From Micromonospora musae (GTDB taxonomy: Bacteria; Actinomycetota; Actinomycetes; Mycobacteriales; Micromonosporaceae), in NCBI RefSeq assembly GCF_003626635.1, contig NZ_RAZT01000012.1:1-64000 (forward strand): a stretch of DNA of 64,000 nt. The letters run 5' to 3'. The translations under genes were made by a program, and so were the position numbers. Below the pieces are notes generated by a model, which was not told where the DNA came from, did no database searches, and saw only the letters and a program-made list of their open reading frames with translations. Shown here piece by piece: positions 7,262-16,153 of this stretch (position 1 is the stretch's first letter; every line of letters begins with the position of its first letter).

Positions 7262-10200
7262 ATGCACTGGCCCTCACGCTGGCTCGCCGCCGGCGCGGTC
7301 GGGGCGTTGGTGGTCGGGTTCGCCGCACCGGCGTCCGCCGACCCCGCCCGGCCGGCCGGCGGGAACCCCGCCCCGTTCGCCCCGGGCGCCGCGCCCACCC
7401 GCGTCACCCTGATCACCGGTGACCAGGTCGAGTTCGCCCCGGCCGCCCCCGGCCGGGTCGCCGCCACCGTTCGCCCCGGCCCCGGCCGCGAGCGGATCAC
7501 GTTCCAGACGGTGTCGGCCGACGGTGGGCTGCGGGTGCTGCCCAGCGACGTCGTGCCGTACGTCTCCGCGGGCGTGCTCGACGCGGACCTGTTCGACGTG
7601 GAGGAGCTCGCCGCGCAGGGGTACGGCGACAGCGCGCAGGGCGTCCTGCCGCTGATCGTCCGCTACCAGCAGCCGGCCGCCGGCCGCGTCCGGCCGCTCG
7701 CCGGGGCCACCACCGCCCGGCCGCTGGAGAGCATCAACGGCGCCGCCCTGCGGGTCGGCAAGGACGACCTGGACGAGTTGTGGGGCGCGCTGCGGAGCAC
7801 GCCGGGTGGGCGTACGACCGCCGGCGCGACCGCCAAGCTCGGCGCCGGCATCGAGCGGGTCTGGCTGGACGGACGGGTCCACCCGGCGCTGGAGCACAGC
7901 GTGCCGCAGATCGGCGCGCCGACGGCCTGGGCGGCCGGCCGGAACGGCGAGGGCGTGCAGGTCGCGGTGCTCGACACCGGTGTGGACGCCACGCACCCCG
8001 ACCTCGCGGGGCGGATCGCCGAGGCGCAGGACTTCACCGGCACCGGCAGCGCCCGGGACGGCCACGGGCACGGCACCCACGTGGCGTCCACCATCGCCGG
8101 CAGCGGCGCGGCCTCCGACGGGCTGCGCAAGGGCGTCGCGCCCGGCGCGAAGCTGCTGATCGGCAAGGTGCTCGACGACTCGGGCTCCGGCTACGACTCG
8201 GGGATCATCGCGGGCATGGAGTGGGCCGCCCACTCCGGCGCGAAGGTGGTCAGCATGAGCCTCGGCGGCGCGCCGACCGACGGCACCGACCCGATGAGCC
8301 AGGCGGTCGACGATCTCACCGCCGAGACCGGCACGCTCTTCGTGATCGCCGCCGGCAACGAGGGCGCCGCGCGGACCGTCGGCAGCCCCGGCGCGGCCAC
8401 CTCGGCGCTCACCGTCGGCGCGGTCGACCGTAACGACGACCTGGCCGACTTCTCCAGCCGTGGGCCGCGGCTCGGCGACAACGGCCTGAAGCCGGAGATC
8501 ACCGCCCCGGGGGTCGACATCGTGGCGGCCCGCGCCGCCGGCACCACCATGGGTACGCCGGTGGGCGACGCGTACACGACCGCGTCCGGGACCTCGATGG
8601 CCACCCCGCACGTCGCGGGCGCCGCCGCCATCCTCGCCCAGGAGCACCCCGACTGGACCGCCGGCAAGCTCAAGGACGCGCTGGTCAGCACCGCGAAGGG
8701 CAACCCCGAGCTGACCGTCTTCGAGCAGGGAGGCGGCCGGGTGGACGTGGCCCGGGCGCTGGGCCAGCGGGTGTACGGGTCGGCCACCGCCGACTTCGGC
8801 CGGGTGGCGACCGGTGGCGCGGCGGCCGAGCGGACCGTCACGTACACCAACGGCACCGGCGCGGCGCAGACCCTGCGCCTGGCGCTGGAGCTGCGCAACC
8901 TGGACAGCGGCGCGGTGGAGAGCGACGGCGTGTCGGTCGGCGCCGCCGAGGTGACCGTGCCGGCCGGCGGCAGCGTGCCCGTCGTGCTGCGCGCCGACCC
9001 GGCGAAGCTGGACCGCGGCCCGCACGGCGGCTGGCTGGTGGCCACGGGCGCGGACGGCGTCGCCGTGCGCACCGCCGTCGGCCTGACCATCAGCGGCCCG
9101 GTGCACACCGTCACCCTGCGTTCGCTGGACATGGCGGGGCAGCCCGGCGTGGCGACGGTGCTCACCCTGTTCGGCGAGCACCCCGAGTCCGACTACCTCG
9201 GCTGGGTTCCCGGCGAGTCGCAGGTACAGGTCGAGGAGGGCCCGTACCTGCTGCAGGGCCTCATCGAGCACGGCGCGCCGCTGGACGAGCAGCTCACGCT
9301 GGTCACCGACCCGGAGTTGACGGTCGACCGGGACCTCACGGTGGTGCTCGACCCGCGCAAGGGCACCCCGGTACGGATCGAGACGCCGAAGCCGACCGAG
9401 CAGCGCGCGATCATCAGCTTCTACGAGCACCGGGTCTTCGGCAACGGCCGGCAGATCGACCACGGCACGATGGCGTTCAGCACGGTTCAGCAGGTGAACG
9501 TCACGCCGACCCGGCCGGTGCGGCAGGGCGAGTTCGAGTTCTCCTCCCGCTGGCAGCTCGTCGCGCCCATGGTGGACGCCGAGTTCAGCAAGGTCTCCGG
9601 GCCGTTGGACATCAACCTGATGCACACCTCACCGGCGCCGGCCGGCCGGCGGAAGCTGCCGGTCGTCTGGGGCGGCGGCGGAACTCCCGCCGAGTTGACC
9701 CGGGCCCGCGGCGCGGCCGTCCTCGTCGAGGGCAGCCCGGACCGCGCCGAGGACGACCAGATCGCCGCCGCGGCGGCGGCCGGGGCGGCCGCGGTCTTCA
9801 TCATCCGGCCGGTCGACTTCAGCGCCTGGACGGTCTGGAACCCGCAGGGGGAGCGCCTGCCGATCCCCGCGATGGCGGTGGCGTACGACGACGGGCAGAA
9901 GCTGATCGCGGCGGCGCGGGGCGGCCGGGCGACGGTGGCGCTGACGTTGACGGTGGACAGCCCCTACCTGTACGACGTGTGGCAGGTGTCGAAGGGGCGG
10001 GTGCCGGAGAAGATCGTGCACAAGGTCACCGCGGCGAACACCGCCGAGGTCACCGCCCGTTACGGCGACACCGGCGGGTTCGACTGGGCGACCGAGCAGC
10101 GCTTCGGCTGGCGGCCGTGGCAGGAGTACTCCTGGAACGACGACCAGCGGATCGTGCGTACCGGCACCACCCGGCAGGAGTTCGTGAGCTCCGGTGACTC

Positions 10201-10978
10201 GTGGTGGCAGCAGCGGGTGCTGCACAAGACGCAGTACTCCTGGGGGCCGCTGCTCGGCGGTCTGATCGAACAGCCGCGCCGGTACGAGGCGGACGACCGG
10301 ATCGACACGAGCTGGTACGCCCCGGTGGTGCGTCCGGCCGTGCCGGCCACCGGGCCGGCGCCGACGCGTACCGGCGACAACCTCGACCTGCGGGTGTTCG
10401 AGTTCGTCGACGCCGACGGGCACTTCAGCCCGGCGGGCGCCGGCGAGGAGCAGGACACGAGGCAGGCCCGGCTCAGCCGCGACGGCGAGCAGATCGCCGA
10501 CCTCTCCGCTGGTTGGGCGCCCGTGCAGACCACCCCGGGCCCGGCGCGCTACCGGCTGGACGTCACCACCGGGCGCTCCTCGGAGGAGTGGCGGTACGCG
10601 ACGCGTACCGAGACGGCGTGGCAGTTCACGTCGGCCCGGCCGAGCGGGGACGCGGCGAAGCCGCTGCCGCTGCTGCAGGTGGATTACGACGTCCCGGCCG
10701 ACCTGCACGGTGAGGTGTCGGGCCGTAAGGCGCACAAGCTCGGGCTGACCCTGCGCCAGCCGGCGGGTGTGGCCGGGCCGACCGGCACCAGCCTGCGGGT
10801 GGAGGTCTCCTTCGACGGCGGCCACCGCTGGCGGTCGGTGCCGGTGAAGGGCTCGGGCACCCGGTTCACGGCGACGGTGCCGGCCGGGCACGGCACGGTG
10901 TCGCTGCGGGTGCACGCCGGCGACCGCGCCGGCAGCACGGTCGAGCAGACCGTGATCGACGCGTACGGCCTGCGCTGA
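7262..10978 (+). CDS. Secreted S8 (subtilisin-like) serine protease
   Basis: A 1238-aa extracellular protease. A signal peptide (residues about 1-28, ending PASADP) is followed by a propeptide-like region and the S8 catalytic domain. The triad reads as Asp238 (VAVLDTGVDATHPDL), His270 (GHGHGTHVAS) and Ser445 (SGTSMATPHVAG). A protease-associated-type insertion is seen near nt 9660-9930 (ARGAAVLVEGSPDRAEDDQI), and beta-rich C-terminal domains follow. GAGGAG precedes ATG 7262. The gene interrupts the conserved nadK-recN order together with the convergent regulator and ends in a strong shared terminator. Cleaved substrates cannot be inferred. Confidence 0.93.
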   Translation: MHWPSRWLAAGAVGALVVGFAAPASADPARPAGGNPAPFAPGAAPTRVTLITGDQVEFAPAAPGRVAATVRPGPGRERITFQTVSADGGLRVLPSDVVPYVSAGVLDADLFDVEELAAQGYGDSAQGVLPLIVRYQQPAAGRVRPLAGATTARPLESINGAALRVGKDDLDELWGALRSTPGGRTTAGATAKLGAGIERVWLDGRVHPALEHSVPQIGAPTAWAAGRNGEGVQVAVLDTGVDATHPDLAGRIAEAQDFTGTGSARDGHGHGTHVASTIAGSGAASDGLRKGVAPGAKLLIGKVLDDSGSGYDSGIIAGMEWAAHSGAKVVSMSLGGAPTDGTDPMSQAVDDLTAETGTLFVIAAGNEGAARTVGSPGAATSALTVGAVDRNDDLADFSSRGPRLGDNGLKPEITAPGVDIVAARAAGTTMGTPVGDAYTTASGTSMATPHVAGAAAILAQEHPDWTAGKLKDALVSTAKGNPELTVFEQGGGRVDVARALGQRVYGSATADFGRVATGGAAAERTVTYTNGTGAAQTLRLALELRNLDSGAVESDGVSVGAAEVTVPAGGSVPVVLRADPAKLDRGPHGGWLVATGADGVAVRTAVGLTISGPVHTVTLRSLDMAGQPGVATVLTLFGEHPESDYLGWVPGESQVQVEEGPYLLQGLIEHGAPLDEQLTLVTDPELTVDRDLTVVLDPRKGTPVRIETPKPTEQRAIISFYEHRVFGNGRQIDHGTMAFSTVQQVNVTPTRPVRQGEFEFSSRWQLVAPMVDAEFSKVSGPLDINLMHTSPAPAGRRKLPVVWGGGGTPAELTRARGAAVLVEGSPDRAEDDQIAAAAAAGAAAVFIIRPVDFSAWTVWNPQGERLPIPAMAVAYDDGQKLIAAARGGRATVALTLTVDSPYLYDVWQVSKGRVPEKIVHKVTAANTAEVTARYGDTGGFDWATEQRFGWRPWQEYSWNDDQRIVRTGTTRQEFVSSGDSWWQQRVLHKTQYSWGPLLGGLIEQPRRYEADDRIDTSWYAPVVRPAVPATGPAPTRTGDNLDLRVFEFVDADGHFSPAGAGEEQDTRQARLSRDGEQIADLSAGWAPVQTTPGPARYRLDVTTGRSSEEWRYATRTETAWQFTSARPSGDAAKPLPLLQVDYDVPADLHGEVSGRKAHKLGLTLRQPAGVAGPTGTSLRVEVSFDGGHRWRSVPVKGSGTRFTATVPAGHGTVSLRVHAGDRAGSTVEQTVIDAYGLR

Positions 10979-10983
10979 CGCGA

Positions 10984-11016
10984 CCGGGGGCGGGACGGTC
11001 ACCGTCCCGCCCCCGG
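10984..11016. terminator. Bidirectional terminator hairpin
   Basis: A 16-bp GC-rich palindrome (CCGGGGGCGGGACGGT around a single C) lies between the convergent subtilase and LuxR-type regulator genes and can serve both strands. Confidence 0.75.
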
Positions 11017-11024
11017 ACCGGTCT

Positions 11025-12011
11025 TCAGAGCCAGCGGCGGCGGGCGGCCTGGAAGGCCAGCCCCGGCCGGGTGTCCACCCCGGCGGCCGTCATGAGGTCG
11101 GCCAGCCGCCGCTGGACGGTACGGCGGCTCACCCCCAGCTGGGAGGCGATGGACTTGTCCGGTACGCCGGCCACGAAGAGCGCGAGCAGCCGGATCTCGT
11201 CGGTGTCCGGCCGGTAGTCGTCGCCGCCCGGTTCGTGCGGTGGTGTGCCGGTCGAGCGCAGCGGCGTGGCGATGCGCCAGTGGCTCTCGAAGAGGGCGAG
11301 CAGCGCGTCGAGCAGCTGGCTGCGGCCGATGACCGCGGCGCTCGTCTCGCCGCTGGCCCGGTCGGGCACCAGCGGGCAGATCGCCGTCCGGCCGTCCACG
11401 ATGGCCAGCCGCACGGGCAGCCGGTCCAGCAGGCGGGCCTGCTCACCGGCGCGTACGCCCCGCTCGAGGTCCTCCAGCGCGCCGGGTTCGAGGAGCATCT
11501 CCCGTTCGTAGACGGCCCGGTAGCGCACCCCGCGGGCCAGTGCGTCGAACTCCTCGAGGTTGTCCTGCCCGGGCATGGCCAGCGGGTTGGCCCGACAGAA
11601 CCACAACACCTCGTGGCGGGCGCCGTTCTGCAGGTCACGCAGGCGTTCCCGGAGCGCCGCGGCGCCGTGGACGACCTCCACCAGGTGCGCGGCGTCGTGG
11701 CGGCGCATCCCGGCCCGGTACTCCTCGGTCAGCTGGTTGACCGCCGCGCGGGCGGACTCCAGCGCCTCCTGCCGGCGCAGCAGCGCCGCGCCGAGCGGCG
11801 CGTCGGGTGCGAGCGGACGCAGCGGGGCGTCCGGGTCCGGGCCGGCCGGTGGTACCAGCCCCTTGCCGCGCAGCGCCTCCAGCAGCGCCAACACCTCCGT
11901 ACGGGGCCGGCCCAGCCGTTCGACCAGCTGGTCGACCCGCGCGGCGGTGAGCTGGATGAGCGCGCGGTAGAGCCGCTCCTCGTCCGGGGTCAGGCCGATC
12001 ACCTCAAACAC
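11025..12011 (-). CDS. LuxR-type HTH regulator with TrmB-like N-terminus
   Basis: A 328-aa regulator. The N-terminal part (LTPDEERLYRALIQLTAARV onward) looks like a TrmB-type winged helix. The middle resembles the PLD-like sensor region of such proteins. The C-terminal 65 residues are a LuxR/GerE helix-turn-helix (DEIRLLALFVAGVPDKSIA, LGVSRRTVQRRLADLM). GTG 12011 is chosen because a promoter (TTGACC at 12050-12045, TAGTGT at 12025-12020, read on the minus strand) would start transcription at or next to it, giving a leaderless mRNA. GTG 12023 is an alternative. It is divergent from recN and convergent with the subtilase, so control of the protease is possible but unproven. Confidence 0.85.
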   Translation of the reverse strand: MFEVIGLTPDEERLYRALIQLTAARVDQLVERLGRPRTEVLALLEALRGKGLVPPAGPDPDAPLRPLAPDAPLGAALLRRQEALESARAAVNQLTEEYRAGMRRHDAAHLVEVVHGAAALRERLRDLQNGARHEVLWFCRANPLAMPGQDNLEEFDALARGVRYRAVYEREMLLEPGALEDLERGVRAGEQARLLDRLPVRLAIVDGRTAICPLVPDRASGETSAAVIGRSQLLDALLALFESHWRIATPLRSTGTPPHEPGGDDYRPDTDEIRLLALFVAGVPDKSIASQLGVSRRTVQRRLADLMTAAGVDTRPGLAFQAARRRWL

Positions 12012-12019
12012 GGGGCTGA

Positions 12020-12073
12020 ACACTACGACGTGGGGTCGTCGGCTGGTCAACTGTCGGACCACGCGGCTACTGT
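12020..12073. promoter_or_regulatory. Divergent overlapping promoters, regulator/recN
   Basis: On the minus strand TTGACC (12050-12045) and TAGTGT (12025-12020) with a 19-nt spacer lead to the regulator GTG 8 nt downstream. On the plus strand a -10-like TACTGT (12068-12073) lies 8 nt before the recN GTG. The -35 regions of the two promoters share the same GGTCAA/TTGACC segment, so the promoters probably compete. Confidence 0.55.
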
Positions 12074-12081
12074 CGGGTGCT

Positions 12082-13839
12082 GTGCTGGACGAGCTGCGCA
12101 TCACCGGACTGGGCGTCATCGAGGACACCACGCTGCCGTTGACCGGCGGGATGAACGTCATCACCGGCGAGACCGGTGCGGGCAAGACCATGGTGGTGAC
12201 CGGCCTCGGCCTGCTCTTCGGGGGTCGGGCCGACGCCGGGCGGGTGCGGGCCGAGCCGGGCCGCGCCGTGGTGGAGGGGCGGCTGCGGCTGGCCGGCCGG
12301 GTCGCCGAGACGGTGCACGCCCGGGTCACCGACGCCGGCGGCGAACCGGACGAGGACGGCGCGGTGCTGCTGAGCCGCACGGTGACGGTCGAGGGCCGCT
12401 CCCGTGCGCACGTGGCGGGCCGCAGCATGCCGGTGTCGATGCTGGCCGAGGTCGGCGAGCAGGTGGTGGCCGTGCACGGCCAGTCGGATCAGCTGCGGCT
12501 GTTGCGTCCGGCCGAGCAGCGCTCCGCGCTCGACCGGTTCGCCGGCCCGGAGCACGAGAAGCTGCTCGAGACGCTGCGCGAGGCGTACACCGGGTGGCGG
12601 CGGGTCGTCGACGACCTGGCCGACCGGCGGCGCAACGCCCGCGAGCGGCACCAGGAGGCCGATCTGCTGCGGCTGGGGCTCGACGAGATCACCCGAGTGG
12701 ATCCGCAGCCCGGCGAGGACGACGAGCTCAAGGCCGAGGCGCAGCGCCTGGAGCACGCCGAGGGGCTGCGCACCGCGGCGCAGCTCGCGCAGCAGTGCGT
12801 GGCCGGCGGCGCGGAGGCGGCCGACGACAGCCCAGACGCCACGGCGCTGCTCGGCGCCGCCCGGCGGGCGCTGGAGGCGCAGGCCGGCACCGACGCGTCC
12901 CTGGGTGACCTGGCGGCGCGGCTGGAGGAGGCGGCCACCCTGGTCACCGATGTCTCCGCTGAGCTGTCGACCTATCTCGCCTCGCTCGACGCCGACCCGG
13001 CCCGGTTGCAGACGCTCTACGAGCGGCGGGCGGCGCTGCGCGCGCTGACCCGCAAGTACGCCGACGACGTCGACGGGGTGATCGCCTGGGCGGAGCGGGC
13101 CCGCACCCGACTGTCCGAGCTGGACACCTCCGACGAGTTCCTCGACGAGTTGGAGCGGGAGGGGCAGCGGCTCGCCACCGAGGTGGCGGAGCTGGCCGGT
13201 CGGGTGTCGTCGTCCCGGCAGGAGGCGGCCCAGCGCTTCGCCGAGCAGGTCACCGTCGAGCTGGCCGGGCTGGCCATGCCGCACGCCCGGATCGAGGTGG
13301 CGGTGCTGCCCCGGCCGGCCGGTCGCGCCGAGCCCACGCTGACGGTCAACGGGGCCGAGGTCGGGGTCGGCCCGGACGGCGGCGACGAGGTCGAACTGCG
13401 GCTGCTGGCCCATCCGGGCGCGCCGTCGCTGCCGTTGCAGCGGGGCGCCTCCGGCGGCGAGCTGTCCCGGGTCATGCTCGCCATCGAGGTGGTCTTCGCC
13501 GGCTCCGGCGGCCCGCCCACCCTGGTCTTCGACGAGGTCGACGCGGGGGTCGGCGGTCGCGCGGCGGTGGAGATCGGCCGCCGGCTGGCCCGGCTGGCCC
13601 GCAGTCACCAGGTGCTGGTCGTCACCCACCTGCCGCAGGTCGCCGCGTTCGCCGACCGGCATCTGGTGGTGGCCAAGGACACCGGCGGTGCGGTGACCAC
13701 CAGCGGGGTGCGTGTGGTGGAGGACACAGAGCGGGCGCGGGAACTCGCCCGCATGCTGGCAGGTTTGCCCGACTCGGATCTGGGTATCGCTCACGCCGAG
13801 GAGCTCCTGGCCGTGGCGGCCAAGGAAAGGCGGGCGTGA
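12082..13839 (+). CDS. recN: DNA repair protein RecN
   Basis: A 585-aa SMC-like repair ATPase. The Walker A motif GETGAGKT is at residues 29-36, a long coiled-coil pair fills the middle, the ABC signature is in GASGGELSRVMLAIEV, and Walker B is TLVFDEVDAGVGG near residues 480-490. RecN acts in double-strand-break repair. The start is a GTG 8 nt after a -10-like TACTGT, suggesting a leaderless transcript; there is no ribosome site. Gene order recN-steA-steB-pyrG matches M. tuberculosis Rv1696-Rv1699. Confidence 0.95.
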   Translation: MLDELRITGLGVIEDTTLPLTGGMNVITGETGAGKTMVVTGLGLLFGGRADAGRVRAEPGRAVVEGRLRLAGRVAETVHARVTDAGGEPDEDGAVLLSRTVTVEGRSRAHVAGRSMPVSMLAEVGEQVVAVHGQSDQLRLLRPAEQRSALDRFAGPEHEKLLETLREAYTGWRRVVDDLADRRRNARERHQEADLLRLGLDEITRVDPQPGEDDELKAEAQRLEHAEGLRTAAQLAQQCVAGGAEAADDSPDATALLGAARRALEAQAGTDASLGDLAARLEEAATLVTDVSAELSTYLASLDADPARLQTLYERRAALRALTRKYADDVDGVIAWAERARTRLSELDTSDEFLDELEREGQRLATEVAELAGRVSSSRQEAAQRFAEQVTVELAGLAMPHARIEVAVLPRPAGRAEPTLTVNGAEVGVGPDGGDEVELRLLAHPGAPSLPLQRGASGGELSRVMLAIEVVFAGSGGPPTLVFDEVDAGVGGRAAVEIGRRLARLARSHQVLVVTHLPQVAAFADRHLVVAKDTGGAVTTSGVRVVEDTERARELARMLAGLPDSDLGIAHAEELLAVAAKERRA

Positions 13840-13858
13840 CCGCCGGTATTGTGAGCGC

Positions 13859-13888
13859 AAGCACACCAGCCTGCGCTCCGGTGTGCTT
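13859..13888 (+). terminator. Hairpin after recN
   Basis: AAGCACACC (13859-13867) pairs with GGTGTGCTT (13880-13888) over a 12-nt loop in the recN-steA gap. It is a plausible weak terminator or processing hairpin. Confidence 0.4.
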
Positions 13889-13958
13889 CCCTGGGTAGGC
13901 GGCCCTGCTCAGGCATGTCGCGACAGAAAACCCTGCCTCACATGCCAGGATGGTCACG

Positions 13959-15137
13959 ATGCGTCTACCCACGTTGCGCCGGACCCGGAACGCGGAACCG
14001 GGCAGTGTCCTCGGCACCGCGCGCCTGGACCGCCGTACGAAGCGGCTGGTCGGCCGGCTCCGCCCCGGCGACATCGCGGTGATCGACCACGTCGACCTGG
14101 ACCGGGTGGCCGCCGACTCGCTGGTCGCCGTCGGCGTCGCGGCAGTGCTCAACGCCAAGCCGTCGGTCTCCGGGCGTTACCCGAACCTCGGCCCCGAGGT
14201 GCTCATCGGCGCGGGCATCCCGCTCCTCGACGACCTCGGCGAGAGCATCTTCGAGCAGATCCGCGAGGGCGACACCGTGCGGATCGAGGGCAACACCGTC
14301 TACGTCGGCGAGGAGCCGGTGGCGCACGGCGCCCTGCAGGACGCCGAGACGGTCGCCAAGGCGATGGCCGACGCCCGCGAGGGGCTGTCGGTGCAGCTGG
14401 AGGCGTTCGCCGCCAACACCATGGACTACCTCAAGCAGGAGCGGGACCTGCTGCTCGACGGTGTGGGCGTACCCGAGATCCAGACCCAGATCCAGGGCCG
14501 GCACTGCCTGATCGTGGTCCGCGGCTACGACTACAAGGCCGACCTCGACGTGCTGCGCCCGTACATCCGGGAGTTCAAGCCGGTGCTGATCGGCGTCGAC
14601 GGCGGGGCCGACGCGCTGGTCGAGGCGGGCTACACCCCCGACATGATCATCGGTGACATGGATTCGGTCACCGACGACGTGCTGCGCTGCGGCGCCGAGG
14701 TGATCGTGCACGCCTACCCGGACGGGCGGGCGCCCGGCCTGCCCCGGGTGACCGCGCTCGGCGTCCCGGCGTTGACCTTCCCGGCCGCCGCGACGAGCGA
14801 GGACCTCGCGATGCTGCTCGCCGACGAGAAGGGCGCCTCGTTGCTGGTGGCCGTCGGCACGCACGCCACCCTGGTGGAGTTCCTCGACAAGGGCCGCGGC
14901 GGAATGGCCTCGACCTTCCTCACCCGGCTGAAGGTCGGCGGCAAGCTGGTCGACGCCAAGGGCGTGAGCCGGCTCTACCGACAGAGCATCTCCGGCTCGT
15001 CGCTGCTGCTGCTGGTGCTCTCGGCGGTCGCCGCGATGGCCTCCGCGGTGGCCGTCTCCACGGTCGGAAAGGCGTACCTGGGCGTGGTCTCCGAGTGGTG
15101 GGACAATTTCGTCTTCCAGCTCGGCCAGCTCTTCTAG
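13959..15137 (+). CDS. steA: Cytokinetic ring protein SteA
   Basis: A 392-aa protein matching the SteA family (Rv1697 orthologue by sequence style and position). The N-terminal part leads to a thiamin-pyrophosphokinase-like fold (VLIGVDGGADALVEAGYTPD, MIIGDMDS). A C-terminal transmembrane helix (SSLLLLVLSAVAAMASAVAV) is followed by a short tail. In Corynebacterium glutamicum SteA and SteB act at the division septum and control the cell-wall hydrolase RipA. AGGA at 13947-13950 is 8 nt before ATG 13959; ATG 13950 is too close to it. steB follows after 25 nt, in the same operon. Confidence 0.88.
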   Translation: MRLPTLRRTRNAEPGSVLGTARLDRRTKRLVGRLRPGDIAVIDHVDLDRVAADSLVAVGVAAVLNAKPSVSGRYPNLGPEVLIGAGIPLLDDLGESIFEQIREGDTVRIEGNTVYVGEEPVAHGALQDAETVAKAMADAREGLSVQLEAFAANTMDYLKQERDLLLDGVGVPEIQTQIQGRHCLIVVRGYDYKADLDVLRPYIREFKPVLIGVDGGADALVEAGYTPDMIIGDMDSVTDDVLRCGAEVIVHAYPDGRAPGLPRVTALGVPALTFPAAATSEDLAMLLADEKGASLLVAVGTHATLVEFLDKGRGGMASTFLTRLKVGGKLVDAKGVSRLYRQSISGSSLLLLVLSAVAAMASAVAVSTVGKAYLGVVSEWWDNFVFQLGQLF

Positions 15138-15162
15138 CTCCGACGATCAAGAGGCTGCAAGC

Positions 15163-16104
15163 GTGATCAATTTCCGCTACCACGTGGTGTCGCTGACCGC
15201 GGTGTTCCTGGCGCTCGCCATCGGCCTGGTGGTCGGCACCGCCGCCCTCAACGGGCCGGTGGCCGACTCGCTCAAGGAGCAGGTCACCGCCCTGCGCAAG
15301 GACAACCAGCAGATGCGCCAGGCGTACAACAACATGGAGAAGGAGCTGGAGTCGGAGGAGGGCTTCGCGGCGGAGATGTCGCAGGTCGTCCTCCCGGGCA
15401 AGCTCACCGGCCGCCGGGTCCTGGTGCTCAGCCTACCCACCGGGCGGGACCACACCGAGGGCGTGCTGAAGATGCTCCAGATGGCCGGCGCGAACCTCAC
15501 CGGCCGGGTGGACCTGCAGGACAAGTTCATCAACCCGGACAACAACAACAACCTGCTGGAGCTGGCGGTGACCGCGGTCCGGCCGACCAGCGCGCAGACC
15601 AGCACCCTGCCCGGCAACGGGCAGGGCGTGGAGACCTCCAGCGCGTTGCTGGCCAGCGTGCTGCTCGACCGGGGCGCGGGCGTCCCGGCGGTCAGCGACG
15701 CCGACCGCCGGGCGGTGCTGGCCGCGTACACCAACGAGGGCTACCTCACCACCGAGGACCGGATCAGCGGTCCGGCGGAGGCGGTCGTGGTGGTCAGCGG
15801 CCAGCCGTACGTGGACAAGGACTCGGCGAAGAAGGACGAGTCGGTGGTGAAGGTCGCCGAGCAGTTCGACCGGACCGGCGCGATCGTGGTCGGCGGGAAC
15901 GGGTCGGACGGCGGCAACCTGGTGGCGATCGTCCGGGGCGACGCCGTGCTCTCCCAGTCGATCTCCACGGTCGACAACGCGAACACCATCCAGGGGCAGC
16001 TGGTCACCACCCTCGCGCTGGTGCAGCAGCTCACCGAGAAGAAGGCCGGTCAGTACGGCATGGGCGACAACGCCGAATCGCAGCTGCCTAAACTGCCCCA
16101 GTGA
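15163..16104 (+). CDS. steB: SteB / MctB family membrane protein
   Basis: A 313-aa protein with an N-terminal membrane anchor (VVSLTAVFLALAIGLVVGTA, residues about 8-28), a coiled coil (LKEQVTALRKDNQQMRQAYN) and an extracytoplasmic globular domain. This is the family called MctB (Rv1698, reported to affect copper efflux) in mycobacteria and SteB in corynebacteria, where it works with SteA at the septum. The GTG start follows GAGGCTG. Both proposed roles exist in the literature; the neighbouring steA favours the division role here. Confidence 0.88.
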   Translation: MINFRYHVVSLTAVFLALAIGLVVGTAALNGPVADSLKEQVTALRKDNQQMRQAYNNMEKELESEEGFAAEMSQVVLPGKLTGRRVLVLSLPTGRDHTEGVLKMLQMAGANLTGRVDLQDKFINPDNNNNLLELAVTAVRPTSAQTSTLPGNGQGVETSSALLASVLLDRGAGVPAVSDADRRAVLAAYTNEGYLTTEDRISGPAEAVVVVSGQPYVDKDSAKKDESVVKVAEQFDRTGAIVVGGNGSDGGNLVAIVRGDAVLSQSISTVDNANTIQGQLVTTLALVQQLTEKKAGQYGMGDNAESQLPKLPQ

Positions 16105-16153
16105 CCGAATCACGGACCGGATGTGACGTCGACGAGCCGATCGGAGTGACCGC

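Noticed and set aside
13859..13888. Hairpin before steA as a riboswitch
   Set aside because: Only a single short stem is present; no conserved riboswitch blocks were found.
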